64,000 bases of DNA from an uncultured Verrucomicrobiales bacterium (GTDB lineage: Bacteria > Verrucomicrobiota > Verrucomicrobiia > Verrucomicrobiales > Akkermansiaceae), in contig CALBVY010000045.1 of NCBI GenBank assembly GCA_937969495.1, positions 1 through 64,000 of the forward strand, written 5' to 3'. This document shows, in pieces, positions 19,236 to 30,305 of this stretch. A model generated the notes under the pieces. That model searched no databases, was not told the origin of the DNA, and saw nothing but the letters and a program-made list of their open reading frames with translations. Each line of letters opens with the position of its first letter. Position 1 is the stretch's first letter. The position numbers were made by a program, and so were the translations under genes.

Positions 19236-22200
19236 ATGTCGCCTTTGGAAAAACACCCCTTCATCACCTGGTTTGCCACCAATCCGGTGGTGGCTAATAT
19301 TTTGATGTTTAGCATCCTAGCGGCAGGTATATTCACTGCACTAACGGTGAGAAAAGAGGGGTTTCCAGCCTTCGCTGCGGAAAAGGTAACGGTGGTCGTA
19401 CCCATTCGTGGAGGCACGCCAGAGAACGTGGAGCGAGGGGTGGCGATTAAGATTGAAGAAGCCCTGCAGTCGGTAAATGGGATTGATCATATCAGATCGG
19501 TAAGCCAAGAGAGTATGGCTACTATTACCGTTCAGGCTAAGGAAGGTTACCCAATTTCTAAGCTGCTTGATGATGTCAAAATACAAGTGGATGCTATTCC
19601 CTCATTCCCTGAGCAAGCGGAAAAACCGGTGATCACGGAGACAAAACGTGAAAATACAGTGCTCTGGGTGGAGCTCTACGGTGATGCCTCAGAAGAAGTG
19701 CTGAAAGAAACTGCTAGACGTGTGAGAGATGAGCTTCTGAGACAGCCTGCTATTTCAAAGATCGAGACCTTTGGTGCGCGTGACTATGAGATTTCTATTG
19801 AGCCATCCGAGGAGAAGCTCCGGTTTTACAATCTAACATTTGGTGAGCTGGCTGATGCTATTGCAAATAATTCCATCGATCTTGGTGGTGGGGTAGTGCG
19901 CTCTCAGCGCGGGGATATTTCCTTACGTGCGCGTGATCAGGCATACCGGAAAAGAGATTTTGAGAATATTCCCGTGCGTATGAATTCAGATGGCACCCGC
20001 ATCTTTGTGAAAGATGTGGCGGATGTGAGAGATGCTTTTGTGGATCAAGAGTTTATGAATCGTTTTCGTGGGAAGCACACGGCTAGTCTACGCATCCTTA
20101 CTGAAGGGAGTGACGATATCGTGGATGCTGTGAATCAGGCCCGTAAGGTGGTGGAAGATTATGAAGACCTTCCAGAAGGAGTAGAGCTAGCTAGCTGGTT
20201 AGATGGCGCTACTAATATTCGCGACCGCCTTGTTCTGTTAGGTAAGAATGGAGGGTTAGGAGTGCTCTTAGTGCTGGGTATTCTCATGATTTTTCTTAAC
20301 CTACGTTTGGCCTTTTGGGTAGCCATTGGTATTCCTGTGTCACTGGCAGGGGCAGTTATCCTTTTTCCGATACCTGGACTAGACCTCTCGATCAATGTTA
20401 TTTCCGCCTTTGGTTTTCTCGTGGTTTTGGGGATTGTTGTTGATGATGCTATTGTTATTGGTGAGTCCATTTACTCGGAGAAAGAGAAACAAAAAAATAT
20501 TGATGATGAAGGTAGCCCATTGCGGGCTACTGTCCGCGGTGTTAGCAAGGTGGTCACTCCAGCCACCTTTGGGGTGATTACTACGATTGCCGCCTTTCTT
20601 CCACTCACTCAGGTAAGTGGGAGGATGGGGAATGTCTTTGGGCAGATCGCCACTACGGTGATCTTCTGTCTGATATTTTCACTGGTGGAGTCAAAGCTGA
20701 TTTTGCCATCCCACCTCGCACATATCAACGTGCATAAAAAACCAGGCAATGCCATTTCGCGCGCTTGGTCGAGATTTCAGAAAGCTGTTTCAAGAGGGCT
20801 TCTCTGGCTGATTGATCAAGTCTACCGTCCGGTGATTCGTTGTTTGATTCCATGGCGGTATGCGGTTTTAGCAGGGTTTATTGCTGTGTTGATGGTTGTG
20901 ATTTACCTGTTTCCCGCTGGGCAGTTACGCTTTGTCTTTTTCCCGAATATTTATCAGGATAATGCTTCGGTAAACTTGGAGTTAGAGCAGGGGCAGTCTG
21001 TGGAGTATTTACATGCTAATGCGGACCGTATTGCCAATGTCGCTAGAGAGTTAGGGGCAAGGTATAAAGAGCAATACGGCCATAATCCATTCCAAGAAAT
21101 TCAGATTTCCGCCAGTTCTAATACCAAGGCATCCATCGCGGCGGAGATGACACGCTCCACCACACGGGAGTTTCTTCCTACTGAAAAAATCATTAAGGAC
21201 TGGAGGAAGGCTGTGGGGCAGATAGCAGGAGCAAGATCGCTAACGCTATCATCACGAGCAGGGCCGCCAGGTGGAGATTTGGTGGTGAATTTGGAAAGCG
21301 AAAATCTTGAGGAGCTCAAGGCGGTAGCGGATGATATGAAGCGCGTCATTGCTACCTATCCGGGGGTCTATGATATTCTTGATACCTTTGATTCAGGGAA
21401 ACCAGAGATCCTTTATTCGATTACCCCTGAAGGGCAGGCGGCTAATTTGAATAAACGAGACCTTGCCCAGAATGTGCGTGATGCATTTTTTGGTAGAGAG
21501 GCTCAGCGAGTGCAGCGTGGGCGAGATGAGGTAAAGGTGATGGTGCGTTATCCTATCGAGCAACGAAGTTCTATTGATACGCTAAGGAACATGCGGATTC
21601 GTAAAGCGGATGGGACCACTGTGCCGTTCTCTGTGGTTGCTAATACAACCTATTCGGAATCGCTAGCTTCCATCGAACGATATGATAACAAACGCGTAGT
21701 GGCCGTGGAGGCATCCATTGATAAGGCTGTTACTTCTTCAGAAGAAATTCTCGCCAGACTAAAGGAGGAGTATTTTGATGAAATGAAAGCAAAGTACCCA
21801 GAGATTTCCATTAGCCAGAGTGGGGAGGCAGAGCAGAGGGCGAAGTCGATGAAATCTCTCTTGGTAGGTTTTGCATTCTCAATTATCTTTATCTACATCC
21901 TGATCGCTATTCCTCTGAAGAGTTATGCCAAGCCTCTCATTATTATGTCAGTGATTCCGTTTGGAGTGATTGGTGCTTTGTTAGGACATTATTTGATGGG
22001 GATTCCTGTTTCTATTTTATCAGTTTTTGGGATTCTAGCGCTCTCTGGAGTGGTGGTGAATGATTCACTGGTGTTAGTCTGCCGCGTGGGTGATCTGCGT
22101 GATGAGGGGATGAGTATGGTCGATGCTTGTCGCAGCGCTGGGGCAGATCGGTTTCGTCCTATTTTGCTAACGACGTTGACAACATTTTTTGGTCTTGCTC

Positions 22201-22367
22201 CTTTGTTATTAGAAAAAGAAGTGCAGGCACAGTTCTTAAAGCCAATGGCGGCCTCACTGGCATTTGGTATTCTCTTTGCAACTATTATAACGCTTATTTT
22301 ACTGCCCTTGTTGTTATTGATAGCTAAGGATATTAAAACTGGATTTCAAAGGTGGATGAACTGGTAG
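19236..22367 (+). CDS. RND family efflux transporter permease (AcrB/MexF-like)
   Basis: 1043 aa, NPVVANILMFSILAAGIFTALTVRKEGFPAF, FGFLVVLGIVVDDAIVIGESIY, ALSGVVVNDSLVLV. Confidence 0.95.
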   Translation: MSPLEKHPFITWFATNPVVANILMFSILAAGIFTALTVRKEGFPAFAAEKVTVVVPIRGGTPENVERGVAIKIEEALQSVNGIDHIRSVSQESMATITVQAKEGYPISKLLDDVKIQVDAIPSFPEQAEKPVITETKRENTVLWVELYGDASEEVLKETARRVRDELLRQPAISKIETFGARDYEISIEPSEEKLRFYNLTFGELADAIANNSIDLGGGVVRSQRGDISLRARDQAYRKRDFENIPVRMNSDGTRIFVKDVADVRDAFVDQEFMNRFRGKHTASLRILTEGSDDIVDAVNQARKVVEDYEDLPEGVELASWLDGATNIRDRLVLLGKNGGLGVLLVLGILMIFLNLRLAFWVAIGIPVSLAGAVILFPIPGLDLSINVISAFGFLVVLGIVVDDAIVIGESIYSEKEKQKNIDDEGSPLRATVRGVSKVVTPATFGVITTIAAFLPLTQVSGRMGNVFGQIATTVIFCLIFSLVESKLILPSHLAHINVHKKPGNAISRAWSRFQKAVSRGLLWLIDQVYRPVIRCLIPWRYAVLAGFIAVLMVVIYLFPAGQLRFVFFPNIYQDNASVNLELEQGQSVEYLHANADRIANVARELGARYKEQYGHNPFQEIQISASSNTKASIAAEMTRSTTREFLPTEKIIKDWRKAVGQIAGARSLTLSSRAGPPGGDLVVNLESENLEELKAVADDMKRVIATYPGVYDILDTFDSGKPEILYSITPEGQAANLNKRDLAQNVRDAFFGREAQRVQRGRDEVKVMVRYPIEQRSSIDTLRNMRIRKADGTTVPFSVVANTTYSESLASIERYDNKRVVAVEASIDKAVTSSEEILARLKEEYFDEMKAKYPEISISQSGEAEQRAKSMKSLLVGFAFSIIFIYILIAIPLKSYAKPLIIMSVIPFGVIGALLGHYLMGIPVSILSVFGILALSGVVVNDSLVLVCRVGDLRDEGMSMVDACRSAGADRFRPILLTTLTTFFGLAPLLLEKEVQAQFLKPMAASLAFGILFATIITLILLPLLLLIAKDIKTGFQRWMNW

Positions 22368-22427
22368 AGGGTATATTTTTCATCGTAGCTTCATCATCAT
22401 TTCACAAAGCTGAGCTATTGTGTGGCT

Positions 22428-22691
22428 ATGCAAAACGATAAAGAAGCTATCAAGAAGATTACCGTGCGCCTGCCTCACTCTGTTTACCACGTATTACGGA
22501 ATCAGGCGTATCAGCAGAACGTTTCCCTGCCTGATTTTATCCGGAGAAAAATGGATATCAAACCACGGAAAGAACCTGTGAAGACGGATGAGGGGCGTTC
22601 TTTGGCAGCTCTTCCATTACGTGAGATTCTAGCGCAAACTACCCCAGCTGGTTTTGATCCTGATGATCGATTGGATTTTTTCCATGGCTGA
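22428..22691 (+). CDS. Ribbon-helix-helix-like small protein
   Basis: KITVRLPHSVYHVLRNQAYQQNVSLPDFIRRKM resembles an RHH/antitoxin-type DNA-binding N-terminus. Confidence 0.55.
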   Translation: MQNDKEAIKKITVRLPHSVYHVLRNQAYQQNVSLPDFIRRKMDIKPRKEPVKTDEGRSLAALPLREILAQTTPAGFDPDDRLDFFHG

Positions 22692-22718
22692 TTTTTTGAG
22701 ACGTGATAGCTAGAGCGT

Positions 22719-23174
22719 ATGCCTATCGAGATTGAGCGTAAGTTTCTAGTGTCAGGAATTCCACCATTGGGAAATGGAGTGACGATGGTGCAGGGGTACT
22801 TGTGTCATGATCGTGATCGCACTGTCCGTGTGCGAGTGGAGGGGGGGCGTGCAGTTTTAACGATTAAGGGAGCAACGGTAGGGATTTCTCGGGCTGAATT
22901 TGAGTATGAGATTCCACTGAAGGATGCAGAGGAACTTCTCAAGCTGGCGGTAAGTCCCGTGGTTAAAAAAACGCGTTACTACCATCAGTTAGGTAAACAT
23001 GTCTGGGAGATCGATGTCTTTGAGGGAGAAAATCAAGGTCTCATCGTCGCAGAGATCGAACTTACTGCTGAACAGGAAGAATTTGAAAAACCAGAATGGA
23101 TCGGGCAGGAGGTGAGCCATGATGGGCGGTATTCAAATTCCGCGTTGGCTCAGCTTCCTTATTCACAGTGGTAG
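22719..23174 (+). CDS. CYTH domain protein
   Basis: MPIEIERKFLVSG ... VRVRVEGGRAVLTIKGATVGISRAEFEYEIP ... WEIDVFEGENQGLIVAEIELTAEQEEFEKPEWIGQEVS. Confidence 0.92.
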   Translation: MPIEIERKFLVSGIPPLGNGVTMVQGYLCHDRDRTVRVRVEGGRAVLTIKGATVGISRAEFEYEIPLKDAEELLKLAVSPVVKKTRYYHQLGKHVWEIDVFEGENQGLIVAEIELTAEQEEFEKPEWIGQEVSHDGRYSNSALAQLPYSQW

Positions 23175-23178
23175 AGGT

Positions 23179-26100
23179 CTAACTGAAGTAATCAACGCCA
23201 GCTTTGAACAGGGGCTGGATTTTTTCTCCTGGGATGTTTTTAGCGACGTCGTTACCGCGGCGTTCTGTGTGTCCCATTTTACCGAGAACTCTTCCACAGG
23301 GACTGGTGATACCCTCGATGGCGTAGAGTGATCCATTAGGGTTATAGCGGATATCCATGGAGGGATTTCCTGAGAGATCAGTGTACTGTGTAGCGATCTG
23401 GCCGTTTGCTGCTAGGGCTTTAATTTCCTCCTCAGAGGCATAGAATTTACCTTCTCCGTGAGAAAATGGAACGGTGTGTAGATCTCCTAGTGTGGTATGG
23501 GAGAGCCATGGTGACTTGGTGGAGGCAACGCGTGTGGTGGCGTAGCAGGCGATGTGTCTGCCGATGTCATTGAAGGTGAGTGTGGGTGCTCCTGCTTGAG
23601 GTTCACGGATTTCACCGTAGGGAACGAGGCCAGTTTTGATGAGTGCTTGGAAGCCATTGCAAATACCTAACACTAAGCCGTCACGATTATGAATTAAGTC
23701 CATGATGGCATCAGATACCATGGGGTTACGGATGACGGTGGCGATGAATTTACCTGAGCCGTCTGGTTCATCTCCTGCTGAGAATCCTCCAGGGATCATG
23801 AGGATTTGAGACTCGCGAATTTTAGCGGCGAGGGCAGTGAGGGAGTCTTCAACTGCGTCAGAGGTGAGGTTACGGAATACGAGGATCTCTGAGTCTGCGC
23901 CAGCTTCATTGAAGGCCTTCGCAGAATCGTATTCGCTATTGGTTCCAGGGAATGCTGGGATGATGACTTTGGGGGATGCGGCTTTGGTGCTGCCGATATG
24001 TGTCTCTCCCTCATAGCTGAAGGTGTTGATTTGACGATGGGCTGCTGTGATATGCGTCGGGTAGGTGGACTCTAATGGTGTGGCCCATGCTGTTAGTATG
24101 TCGCTGAGAGGTATACTTTCAGAACCAATGGTAATGCTAGCATCTGGATGGGTGGTGCCGATGTGCTGTGCGTCGAGTTCCGCAGGGAGAAGTTCCCCAT
24201 TTTGCACCTCAATGATGAAGTTGAAATAAGACTCTGTGTAGAGTGTTTCATCATGGATATTCAGTGTGGCTCCAATGTGGTTTCCGAGCGCCATGGTGCT
24301 AATACCTGCGGCAATACCGCCTGAGGCGAGCGTGTGCATTGCGCGGATTTTTCCATCTTTGTTAAGCGCGTGAAGGATATCGGCAATGCGGATGAGGGCG
24401 GCGAAATCTGGGATGTGGTTTTCATCGCGTGGCACCTTGATAAAGAAGAGGTCGCTGTCTGTTTCCTTAAACTCTGGAGAGATAGCGAGGGTGCTTTTTC
24501 CAGGGGCAACAGCGAAGGAAACGAGGGTGGGGGGGACATCAATATCATTGAATGATCCTGACATGGAGTCTTTACCGCCGATGGCTCCGAGGCGTAGTTC
24601 ATTCTGTGCGGTGAAAGCGCCTAACAGTGCGGCAAAAGGTTTGCCCCAGCGTGCAGGGTCAGTGCCTAGTTTCTCAAAGTATTCCTGCAATGTGAGGCGG
24701 ATATCACCGAGGTGTGCACCTGCGGAGACGATGCGGCAAACAGATTCGGTCACGGCATAGAGTGCGCCATGGTAGGGGGACCAGCTTGCGATGTGAGGAT
24801 TAAATCCCCACGCCATGTAGGAGCAGGTGGTGGTGTTTCCTTTTAGCAGTGGGATCTTGGCCACCATGGCATCTGGTGGGGTGAGCTGGTGCTTGCCTCC
24901 AAAGGGTGAAAGCACCGTGCCTGCGCCTACTGATGCATCAAACTGCTCACCTAGGCCTTTTTGGGAAGCGGTGTTGAGGTCACTGAGGATGGCGGTGAAT
25001 TTGGAATGATGCGTGGGTAGCTGTGAATGATTGATTGCTGGTAGCGCTCTGCCAAGTGGGCAGGTGGAGCTGTTGGGTGTGGTGACCTCCACTTGACTCT
25101 CTAAGGTCACGCCATTGGTATCGAGGAATTCACGGGAGAAATTGACGATTTCCTTACCGCGCCATTTGATGATGAGGCGGCCTGTGTCTGTGACGTCGGC
25201 CACATGGGAGCACTCTAAGTTTTCTAGAGCACATTCCGCCATGAAGTAGTCGATCTCAGAAGGGTGCACACAGATCGCCATCCGCTCTTGAGATTCTGAG
25301 ATGGCAAGTTCGGTGCCGTCTAGTCCGGCGTATTTTTTCTTAACAGCGTCGAGATTAATTTCGAGAGATGGAGCGATTTCGCCAATGGCTACGGATACAC
25401 CACCTGCTCCGAAGTCGTTGCAGAGCTTGATCTTCTTGGCCAGTTCGGCTTTGCGGAAAAGGCGTTGGATTTTACGCTCGGTAGGAGCGTCTCCTTTTTG
25501 CACTTCGGCGGAGTTATTAAGGGCGGTATCGGTATGTTCCTTTGATGAGCCAGTGGCGCCACCCACTCCATCGCGGCCGGTGCGGCCACCAATAAGCAGG
25601 ATGACATCACCAGCGGTGGGGGTGCCACGAAAGACATTTTCCTTGGGAGCGGCGGCAACTACGGCACCTATTTCCATCCGCTTGGCGACGTAGTTCGGGT
25701 GGTAAACCTCAGAGACCTGCCCTGTGGCGAGACCGATTTGATTCCCATAGGATGAGTAGCCATCGGCTGCACCCTTACAGATCTTGCGTTGTGGAAGTTT
25801 CCCTGGAATGGTGTCTGCAAAGGGTGTGCGGGGGTCTGCTGCACCCGTGACACGCATGGCCTGAAAGATGTAAGAGCGGCCAGAAAGGGGATCACGGATA
25901 CAGCCTCCGAGACAGGTGGCGGCACCACCAAAGGGTTCTATCTCGGTGGGGTGATTGTGCGTTTCGTTTTTAAACATCAGCAGCCACTCTTGTTCCTCCC
26001 CATTGATGTCCACGGGGATGACAATGGATGCGGCGTTGATTTCCTCTGAGATTTCTACGTTATCGAGTTCACCTGTTTTGCGCAGTTCTTTCATGCCGAT

Positions 26101-26967
26101 CAGGGCGATGTCCATGAGCGTTTCAGGGCGGGTGCTGATCTTATCACCGTAGACTTCATTACGGATTTCCTGATAGCGGTGGTAGGCATTTTGAATAACC
26201 TCGGTGCCGTTCTGGAATGTTACGGTATTAATTTTGGTCGCAAAGGTGGTGTGACGACAGTGATCAGACCAGTAGGTGTCCAACATTTTGATTTCCGTGA
26301 TGCTCGGGTTACGTTTTTCTTGATCACGGAAATAAGTCTGGGTGAAGACCATATCAGCCAGTGACATGGCGAGCCCCATCTCTGAGCGTTTGGCGGCGAG
26401 TGCTACTTCGTCTGCAGAGATGAACCACTCAAGGATCTCTACATCAGCGGGTGTGTCTGAGTGTGTTCCAAGAGTCTCAGGTAGTAGCATGGACGCCTCA
26501 CGTGAATCTACGGCATTGATGACGTATTGTTTGATTTCCGTAATTTCACTCTCTGTAAGTGAGCCTTTAAGCACGATAATACGGGCAGAGGCTACGAGGG
26601 GGCGTTCATTGTGGGTTAAAATCTGCACACACTGAGCGGCGGAGTCTGCACGTTGATCAAACTGACCGGGGAGAAATTCTACTGCAAAGGCTGTCTCATC
26701 AGCTGCAATGGAAAGCTCAGGAGTGGCTGACGCAATCTGTGGCTCAGAGAAGATTAGCTTGGTGGCATTGGCAAACTCCGCATCCGTTAGCCCCTCTACA
26801 TCATAACGTTGGAGGATCCGAATACCTTCGAGGCGATCGAGACTGAAATTTTCACGGAGATTGTGCAGGAGTTCGCGGGCAGGTGCATTGAACTCAGATT
26901 GTTTTTCGACGAAGACGCGGTGCATGATATGTGCTAGGTAGTGGCCGTATGAAACGGAAAACGGCAT
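23179..26967 (-). CDS. purL: Phosphoribosylformylglycinamidine synthase (large single-chain type)
   Basis: 1262 aa; LDTYWSDHCRHTTF, FKNETHNHPTEIEPFGGAATCLGGCIRDPLSGRSYIFQAMRVTGAA, C-terminal class-I amidotransferase (PGGFSAGDEPDGSGKF, GICNGFQAL). Confidence 0.96.
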   Translation of the reverse strand: MPFSVSYGHYLAHIMHRVFVEKQSEFNAPARELLHNLRENFSLDRLEGIRILQRYDVEGLTDAEFANATKLIFSEPQIASATPELSIAADETAFAVEFLPGQFDQRADSAAQCVQILTHNERPLVASARIIVLKGSLTESEITEIKQYVINAVDSREASMLLPETLGTHSDTPADVEILEWFISADEVALAAKRSEMGLAMSLADMVFTQTYFRDQEKRNPSITEIKMLDTYWSDHCRHTTFATKINTVTFQNGTEVIQNAYHRYQEIRNEVYGDKISTRPETLMDIALIGMKELRKTGELDNVEISEEINAASIVIPVDINGEEQEWLLMFKNETHNHPTEIEPFGGAATCLGGCIRDPLSGRSYIFQAMRVTGAADPRTPFADTIPGKLPQRKICKGAADGYSSYGNQIGLATGQVSEVYHPNYVAKRMEIGAVVAAAPKENVFRGTPTAGDVILLIGGRTGRDGVGGATGSSKEHTDTALNNSAEVQKGDAPTERKIQRLFRKAELAKKIKLCNDFGAGGVSVAIGEIAPSLEINLDAVKKKYAGLDGTELAISESQERMAICVHPSEIDYFMAECALENLECSHVADVTDTGRLIIKWRGKEIVNFSREFLDTNGVTLESQVEVTTPNSSTCPLGRALPAINHSQLPTHHSKFTAILSDLNTASQKGLGEQFDASVGAGTVLSPFGGKHQLTPPDAMVAKIPLLKGNTTTCSYMAWGFNPHIASWSPYHGALYAVTESVCRIVSAGAHLGDIRLTLQEYFEKLGTDPARWGKPFAALLGAFTAQNELRLGAIGGKDSMSGSFNDIDVPPTLVSFAVAPGKSTLAISPEFKETDSDLFFIKVPRDENHIPDFAALIRIADILHALNKDGKIRAMHTLASGGIAAGISTMALGNHIGATLNIHDETLYTESYFNFIIEVQNGELLPAELDAQHIGTTHPDASITIGSESIPLSDILTAWATPLESTYPTHITAAHRQINTFSYEGETHIGSTKAASPKVIIPAFPGTNSEYDSAKAFNEAGADSEILVFRNLTSDAVEDSLTALAAKIRESQILMIPGGFSAGDEPDGSGKFIATVIRNPMVSDAIMDLIHNRDGLVLGICNGFQALIKTGLVPYGEIREPQAGAPTLTFNDIGRHIACYATTRVASTKSPWLSHTTLGDLHTVPFSHGEGKFYASEEEIKALAANGQIATQYTDLSGNPSMDIRYNPNGSLYAIEGITSPCGRVLGKMGHTERRGNDVAKNIPGEKIQPLFKAGVDYFS

Positions 26968-27135
26968 CCTAGGAGGAAGTTTTCACTGGGCAAGACCAAT
27001 GCGCACTGAAATCACAAAACAATATTTGTTTTGAAAAACAAACTTATGGGAATAAACCCCTCCATGAATCATCTTACATGAAGATTACAGTCTATAACAA
27101 ACACAGAACCCATACCCAAAAATCCATACCCAAAA

Positions 27136-27729
27136 ATGAAAACAATCACTCAATTCTTATCTAGTGCCTTTATTCTCGGCTGCACGCAAGTCAGCATGGC
27201 TGCCGCTGATTGTGGTAGTGAAAAATGCGAGACCTCAAGTGCCGTAGCTCTCAAAGCAGTGGTGAAAAGCGCATGTGCGGACAAGGCCAACTGCGAGGAT
27301 GCAGCTCTAGCTGAAGGGCAAGAGCGTGTGCAATACCTTATTAAAGGAATGACCTGTGGTAGCTGTTCGAGCGCGGTAACAACTTCGCTTAAAAAGATAG
27401 CAGGCGTTACTGTGCAAAAAGTCTGTCACAAGTCAGGTATTGCGACCATTGACTTCGATGCTGCCAAGGTGAAAAAGGCAAACCTCATCGAAGCTATCAA
27501 TCAAGGTGATTTTACTATCACCGCTGAGCGCGTCACTGTGCCTGTATCAGGGATGACCTGCACATCATGCACAGGTAAAGTCACCAAGGCTCTCAATGCA
27601 ATTGAAGGGGTGACGGTAAAAACGGTCTGCCACAAAAGTGCTAAGGCAGTGGTGGATGTAGTTACCAGTAAGAGTAGCCGCGCTGCTGTTGTTAAAGCGA
27701 TCACAGCGAGTGGATATAAAGTCAGTTAG
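27136..27729 (+). CDS. Secreted protein with two heavy-metal-associated (HMA) domains
   Basis: N-terminal signal-like segment; two MTCxSC motifs (IKGMTCGSCSSAV and VSGMTCTSCTGKV), each followed by V(Q/K)(K/T)VCHKS. Confidence 0.85.
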   Translation: MKTITQFLSSAFILGCTQVSMAAADCGSEKCETSSAVALKAVVKSACADKANCEDAALAEGQERVQYLIKGMTCGSCSSAVTTSLKKIAGVTVQKVCHKSGIATIDFDAAKVKKANLIEAINQGDFTITAERVTVPVSGMTCTSCTGKVTKALNAIEGVTVKTVCHKSAKAVVDVVTSKSSRAAVVKAITASGYKVS

Positions 27730-27904
27730 CTATCTAGCGATTTGTTATCAAAGCAGATCGATAAAGCCTAGCCTAGAACGTAAAGCCGTTTTTTTTATTT
27801 GCTAAATACTCTGTACACGCCGATATAAAAGCCAATGAGCAACTGCTCATATCATCTTGGTAAAGGTGCAAGCCTTTCCCTCCAAAACCAATAACCAATA
27901 CAAT

Positions 27905-28111
27905 ATGAAAAAAGTAATTAACAACCTGTCTGTCATGTCCATTCTTGCCGTGTCAGCCTTTGCCCTGAGCTCATGTGCTGCTACTAAGTCAGATTGCACC
28001 AAGGCATGCTGTGGCTCTGCGAAAGCGGATAAGTCAAGCTGTGCTACAAAATGCTGCGCTAAAAAGTCCTGTGACACCGGAGCAGTTAAGTGTGGTACTA
28101 AAAAGCACTAG
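27905..28111 (+). CDS. Cysteine-rich small lipoprotein (metal-binding-like)
   Basis: MKKVINNLSVMSILAVSAFALSSCAATKSDCTKACCGSAKADKSSCATKCCAKKSCDTGAVKCGTKKH; lipobox-like LSSC and repeated CC pairs. Confidence 0.7.
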   Translation: MKKVINNLSVMSILAVSAFALSSCAATKSDCTKACCGSAKADKSSCATKCCAKKSCDTGAVKCGTKKH

Positions 28112-28139
28112 TCGGCGCTTCGTTTGAACGATTAATCAG

Positions 28140-28179
28140 ACTCGGCAGTAGAACGATGTGTTCTCTGCCGAGTTTTTTT
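28140..28179 (+). terminator. Rho-independent terminator
   Basis: ACTCGGCAGtAGAAC gatgt GTTCTCTGCCGAGT followed by TTTTTTT. Confidence 0.88.
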
Positions 28180-28249
28180 GTCTTCCCATCTGTCTACTCT
28201 GACGCGATGACTGCGGTGCGGTGAATTTGTTTCACCATGATACATAGGT

Positions 28250-29176
28250 ATGCATACGATCCATAGTCTCGAAGAAATCAAGTCCATCACTAGGGGATTA
28301 CACATTGCCCTTGGCGTCTTCGATGGTGTTCACATCGGTCACCAGGCTGTGATTAAATCGGTGGTGGATGCCGCTCAGCTGGATGGGGGGTGCGCTGGAG
28401 TGTTGACCTTTGACCCTCATCCTATTCAGGTGCTTGCGCCGCATGTAGCACCTAGGCGCATACTGGCTTCCCTGCAGCATAAGGAAGAATTATTATCTGA
28501 TCTTGGTATTGATTTTCTGTTAGTTATTCCTTTTACAGAAGATTTTGCAAAGCTGGATGCAGGATGTTTTCTGAAGAGTCTGAATGAGGCATGCCATGAG
28601 CTGCGAACTTTAGCGATGGGTGAAGACTGGAAATTTGGCAATCAGCGTGGCGGTGATGTTAGCTTGTTGAAAACCTTTGGAGCGCAGCACGAGATCGAGA
28701 TCAAGGCGATAGGTGCTGTTATGTTAGATGGGGAAAGGGTAAGCAGCACGAGGATTAGACAAGCTCTCCGTGATGGTAATTTAGATTCTGCTGCTGCTAT
28801 GTTAGGGCGTGAATATAAAGTGCTCGGGACGGTGGTGGAGGGGAGGAAGCTAGGAAGGGAGTTAGGATTCCCCACGGCAAACCTCCGGGTTCATAATGAG
28901 CAACTTCCGCCAGATGGTGTTTGGGCTGTTGATGTGACCTTGGATGATGGCTCTGTCTTTCGAGGTGCAGGAAACCTGGGTGTGAGACCTACCGTGGAGG
29001 GAGAAGAAGGCAGAAAGCTTTTGGAGGTTCATTTACTCGATTATCAGGGGGATCTTTACGGCAGAGATATGGTGGTGCATTTCCTAAAGCACGTTCGAAA
29101 TGAGCAGAGATTTGAGAGCCTGGATGAGCTGAAGGCGCAGATTCGGCGTGATGTGAAAATGTGCCGTGCCACCTGA
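28250..29176 (+). CDS. ribF: Bifunctional riboflavin kinase/FAD synthetase
   Basis: IALGVFDGVHIGHQAVI, TFDPHP, VVEGRKLGRELGFPTANL, GAGNLGVRPTVEG. Confidence 0.95.
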   Translation: MHTIHSLEEIKSITRGLHIALGVFDGVHIGHQAVIKSVVDAAQLDGGCAGVLTFDPHPIQVLAPHVAPRRILASLQHKEELLSDLGIDFLLVIPFTEDFAKLDAGCFLKSLNEACHELRTLAMGEDWKFGNQRGGDVSLLKTFGAQHEIEIKAIGAVMLDGERVSSTRIRQALRDGNLDSAAAMLGREYKVLGTVVEGRKLGRELGFPTANLRVHNEQLPPDGVWAVDVTLDDGSVFRGAGNLGVRPTVEGEEGRKLLEVHLLDYQGDLYGRDMVVHFLKHVRNEQRFESLDELKAQIRRDVKMCRAT

Positions 29177-29263
29177 GGGGAGGTATTTTTTAAACGTCTT
29201 TTGGTGATAACGCATTGACCTGAGACACTGGCTGTGGCTAGTAAATGCAGCTTCTTTTTTACT

Positions 29264-30250
29264 ATGAATCCACCTATCACAGTCTCCGTTACAGGTGCAG
29301 CCGGTCAGATCGGCTACGCACTTCTTTTCCGTATCGCATCCGGTGCCATGTTTGGCCCTGATCAACCCGTTAACTTGCGTTTGATTGAAATTGAGCCTGG
29401 TATGAAGGCTCTTCAGGGAGTGATGATGGAACTTGATGATTGTGCGTTTCCTTTACTTAGTGACGTAGTAGCTACCAGTGATCTCAATGAAGGTTTTAAA
29501 GGGGCTAACTGGGCATTACTGGTAGGTTCTGTACCTCGTAAAGCGGGTATGGAAAGAGCGGATCTACTTAATATCAATGGTAAAATATTTACCGGACAAG
29601 GGCAGGCTATTGCCGCTAACGCTGCTGATGATGTCAGAGTGCTGGTAGTTGGTAATCCATGTAATACCAATGCTCTGATCGCCATGAATAATGCTGAAGG
29701 CGTGCCCAATGATCGCTTTTTTGCGATGACTCGTCTGGATGAAAATCGTGCCAAATCTCAGCTCGCTGCGAAAGCTGGGGTGCATAACCGTGATGTCACC
29801 AACATGTGTATCTGGGGGAACCATTCAGCCACGCAGTATCCAGACTATACCAACGCAAAAATCAACCATGCCCCTGTAACTGATGCTATTTCTGATACGG
29901 ACTGGCTTCAGGGAGACTTTATTACCACCGTCCAGCAGCGTGGTGCTGCGATTATTGCCGCTCGTGGTGCTTCTTCTGCTGCGTCCGCTGCCAATGGTGT
30001 GGTGGACACTGTCCGTAGCTTAACCACGCCTACTCCAGAAGGTGATTGGACCAGTGTAGCAGTTTGTTCAGATGGCTCATACGGTATTGATGCAGGATTA
30101 ATCGCCTCCATGCCTATTCGTGTGGATGCAGATGGCCGGTGGGATATCGTCCCAGGAGTTAAGCTCGATGAGTTTTCACGTGAAAAAGTAGACGCCTCTG
30201 TGCAAGAACTTCGTGATGAGCGTGATGCTGTATCAAGCTTGTTGGGATAA
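29264..30250 (+). CDS. mdh: Malate dehydrogenase
   Basis: [64 protein letters not shown]-like ([11 protein letters not shown]). Confidence 0.95.
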   Translation: MNPPITVSVTGAAGQIGYALLFRIASGAMFGPDQPVNLRLIEIEPGMKALQGVMMELDDCAFPLLSDVVATSDLNEGFKGANWALLVGSVPRKAGMERADLLNINGKIFTGQGQAIAANAADDVRVLVVGNPCNTNALIAMNNAEGVPNDRFFAMTRLDENRAKSQLAAKAGVHNRDVTNMCIWGNHSATQYPDYTNAKINHAPVTDAISDTDWLQGDFITTVQQRGAAIIAARGASSAASAANGVVDTVRSLTTPTPEGDWTSVAVCSDGSYGIDAGLIASMPIRVDADGRWDIVPGVKLDEFSREKVDASVQELRDERDAVSSLLG

Positions 30251-30305
30251 TCTCGGTGGCGCACTCTGCATGGGGTAAAAACTTGCCTCATCGATGTGAA
30301 ATAGT

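Noticed and set aside
24261-24602. Numerous antisense ORFs inside purL, dnaX, secDF and other large genes
   Set aside because: They are shadow ORFs of strongly supported genes, with biased composition and no family motifs.
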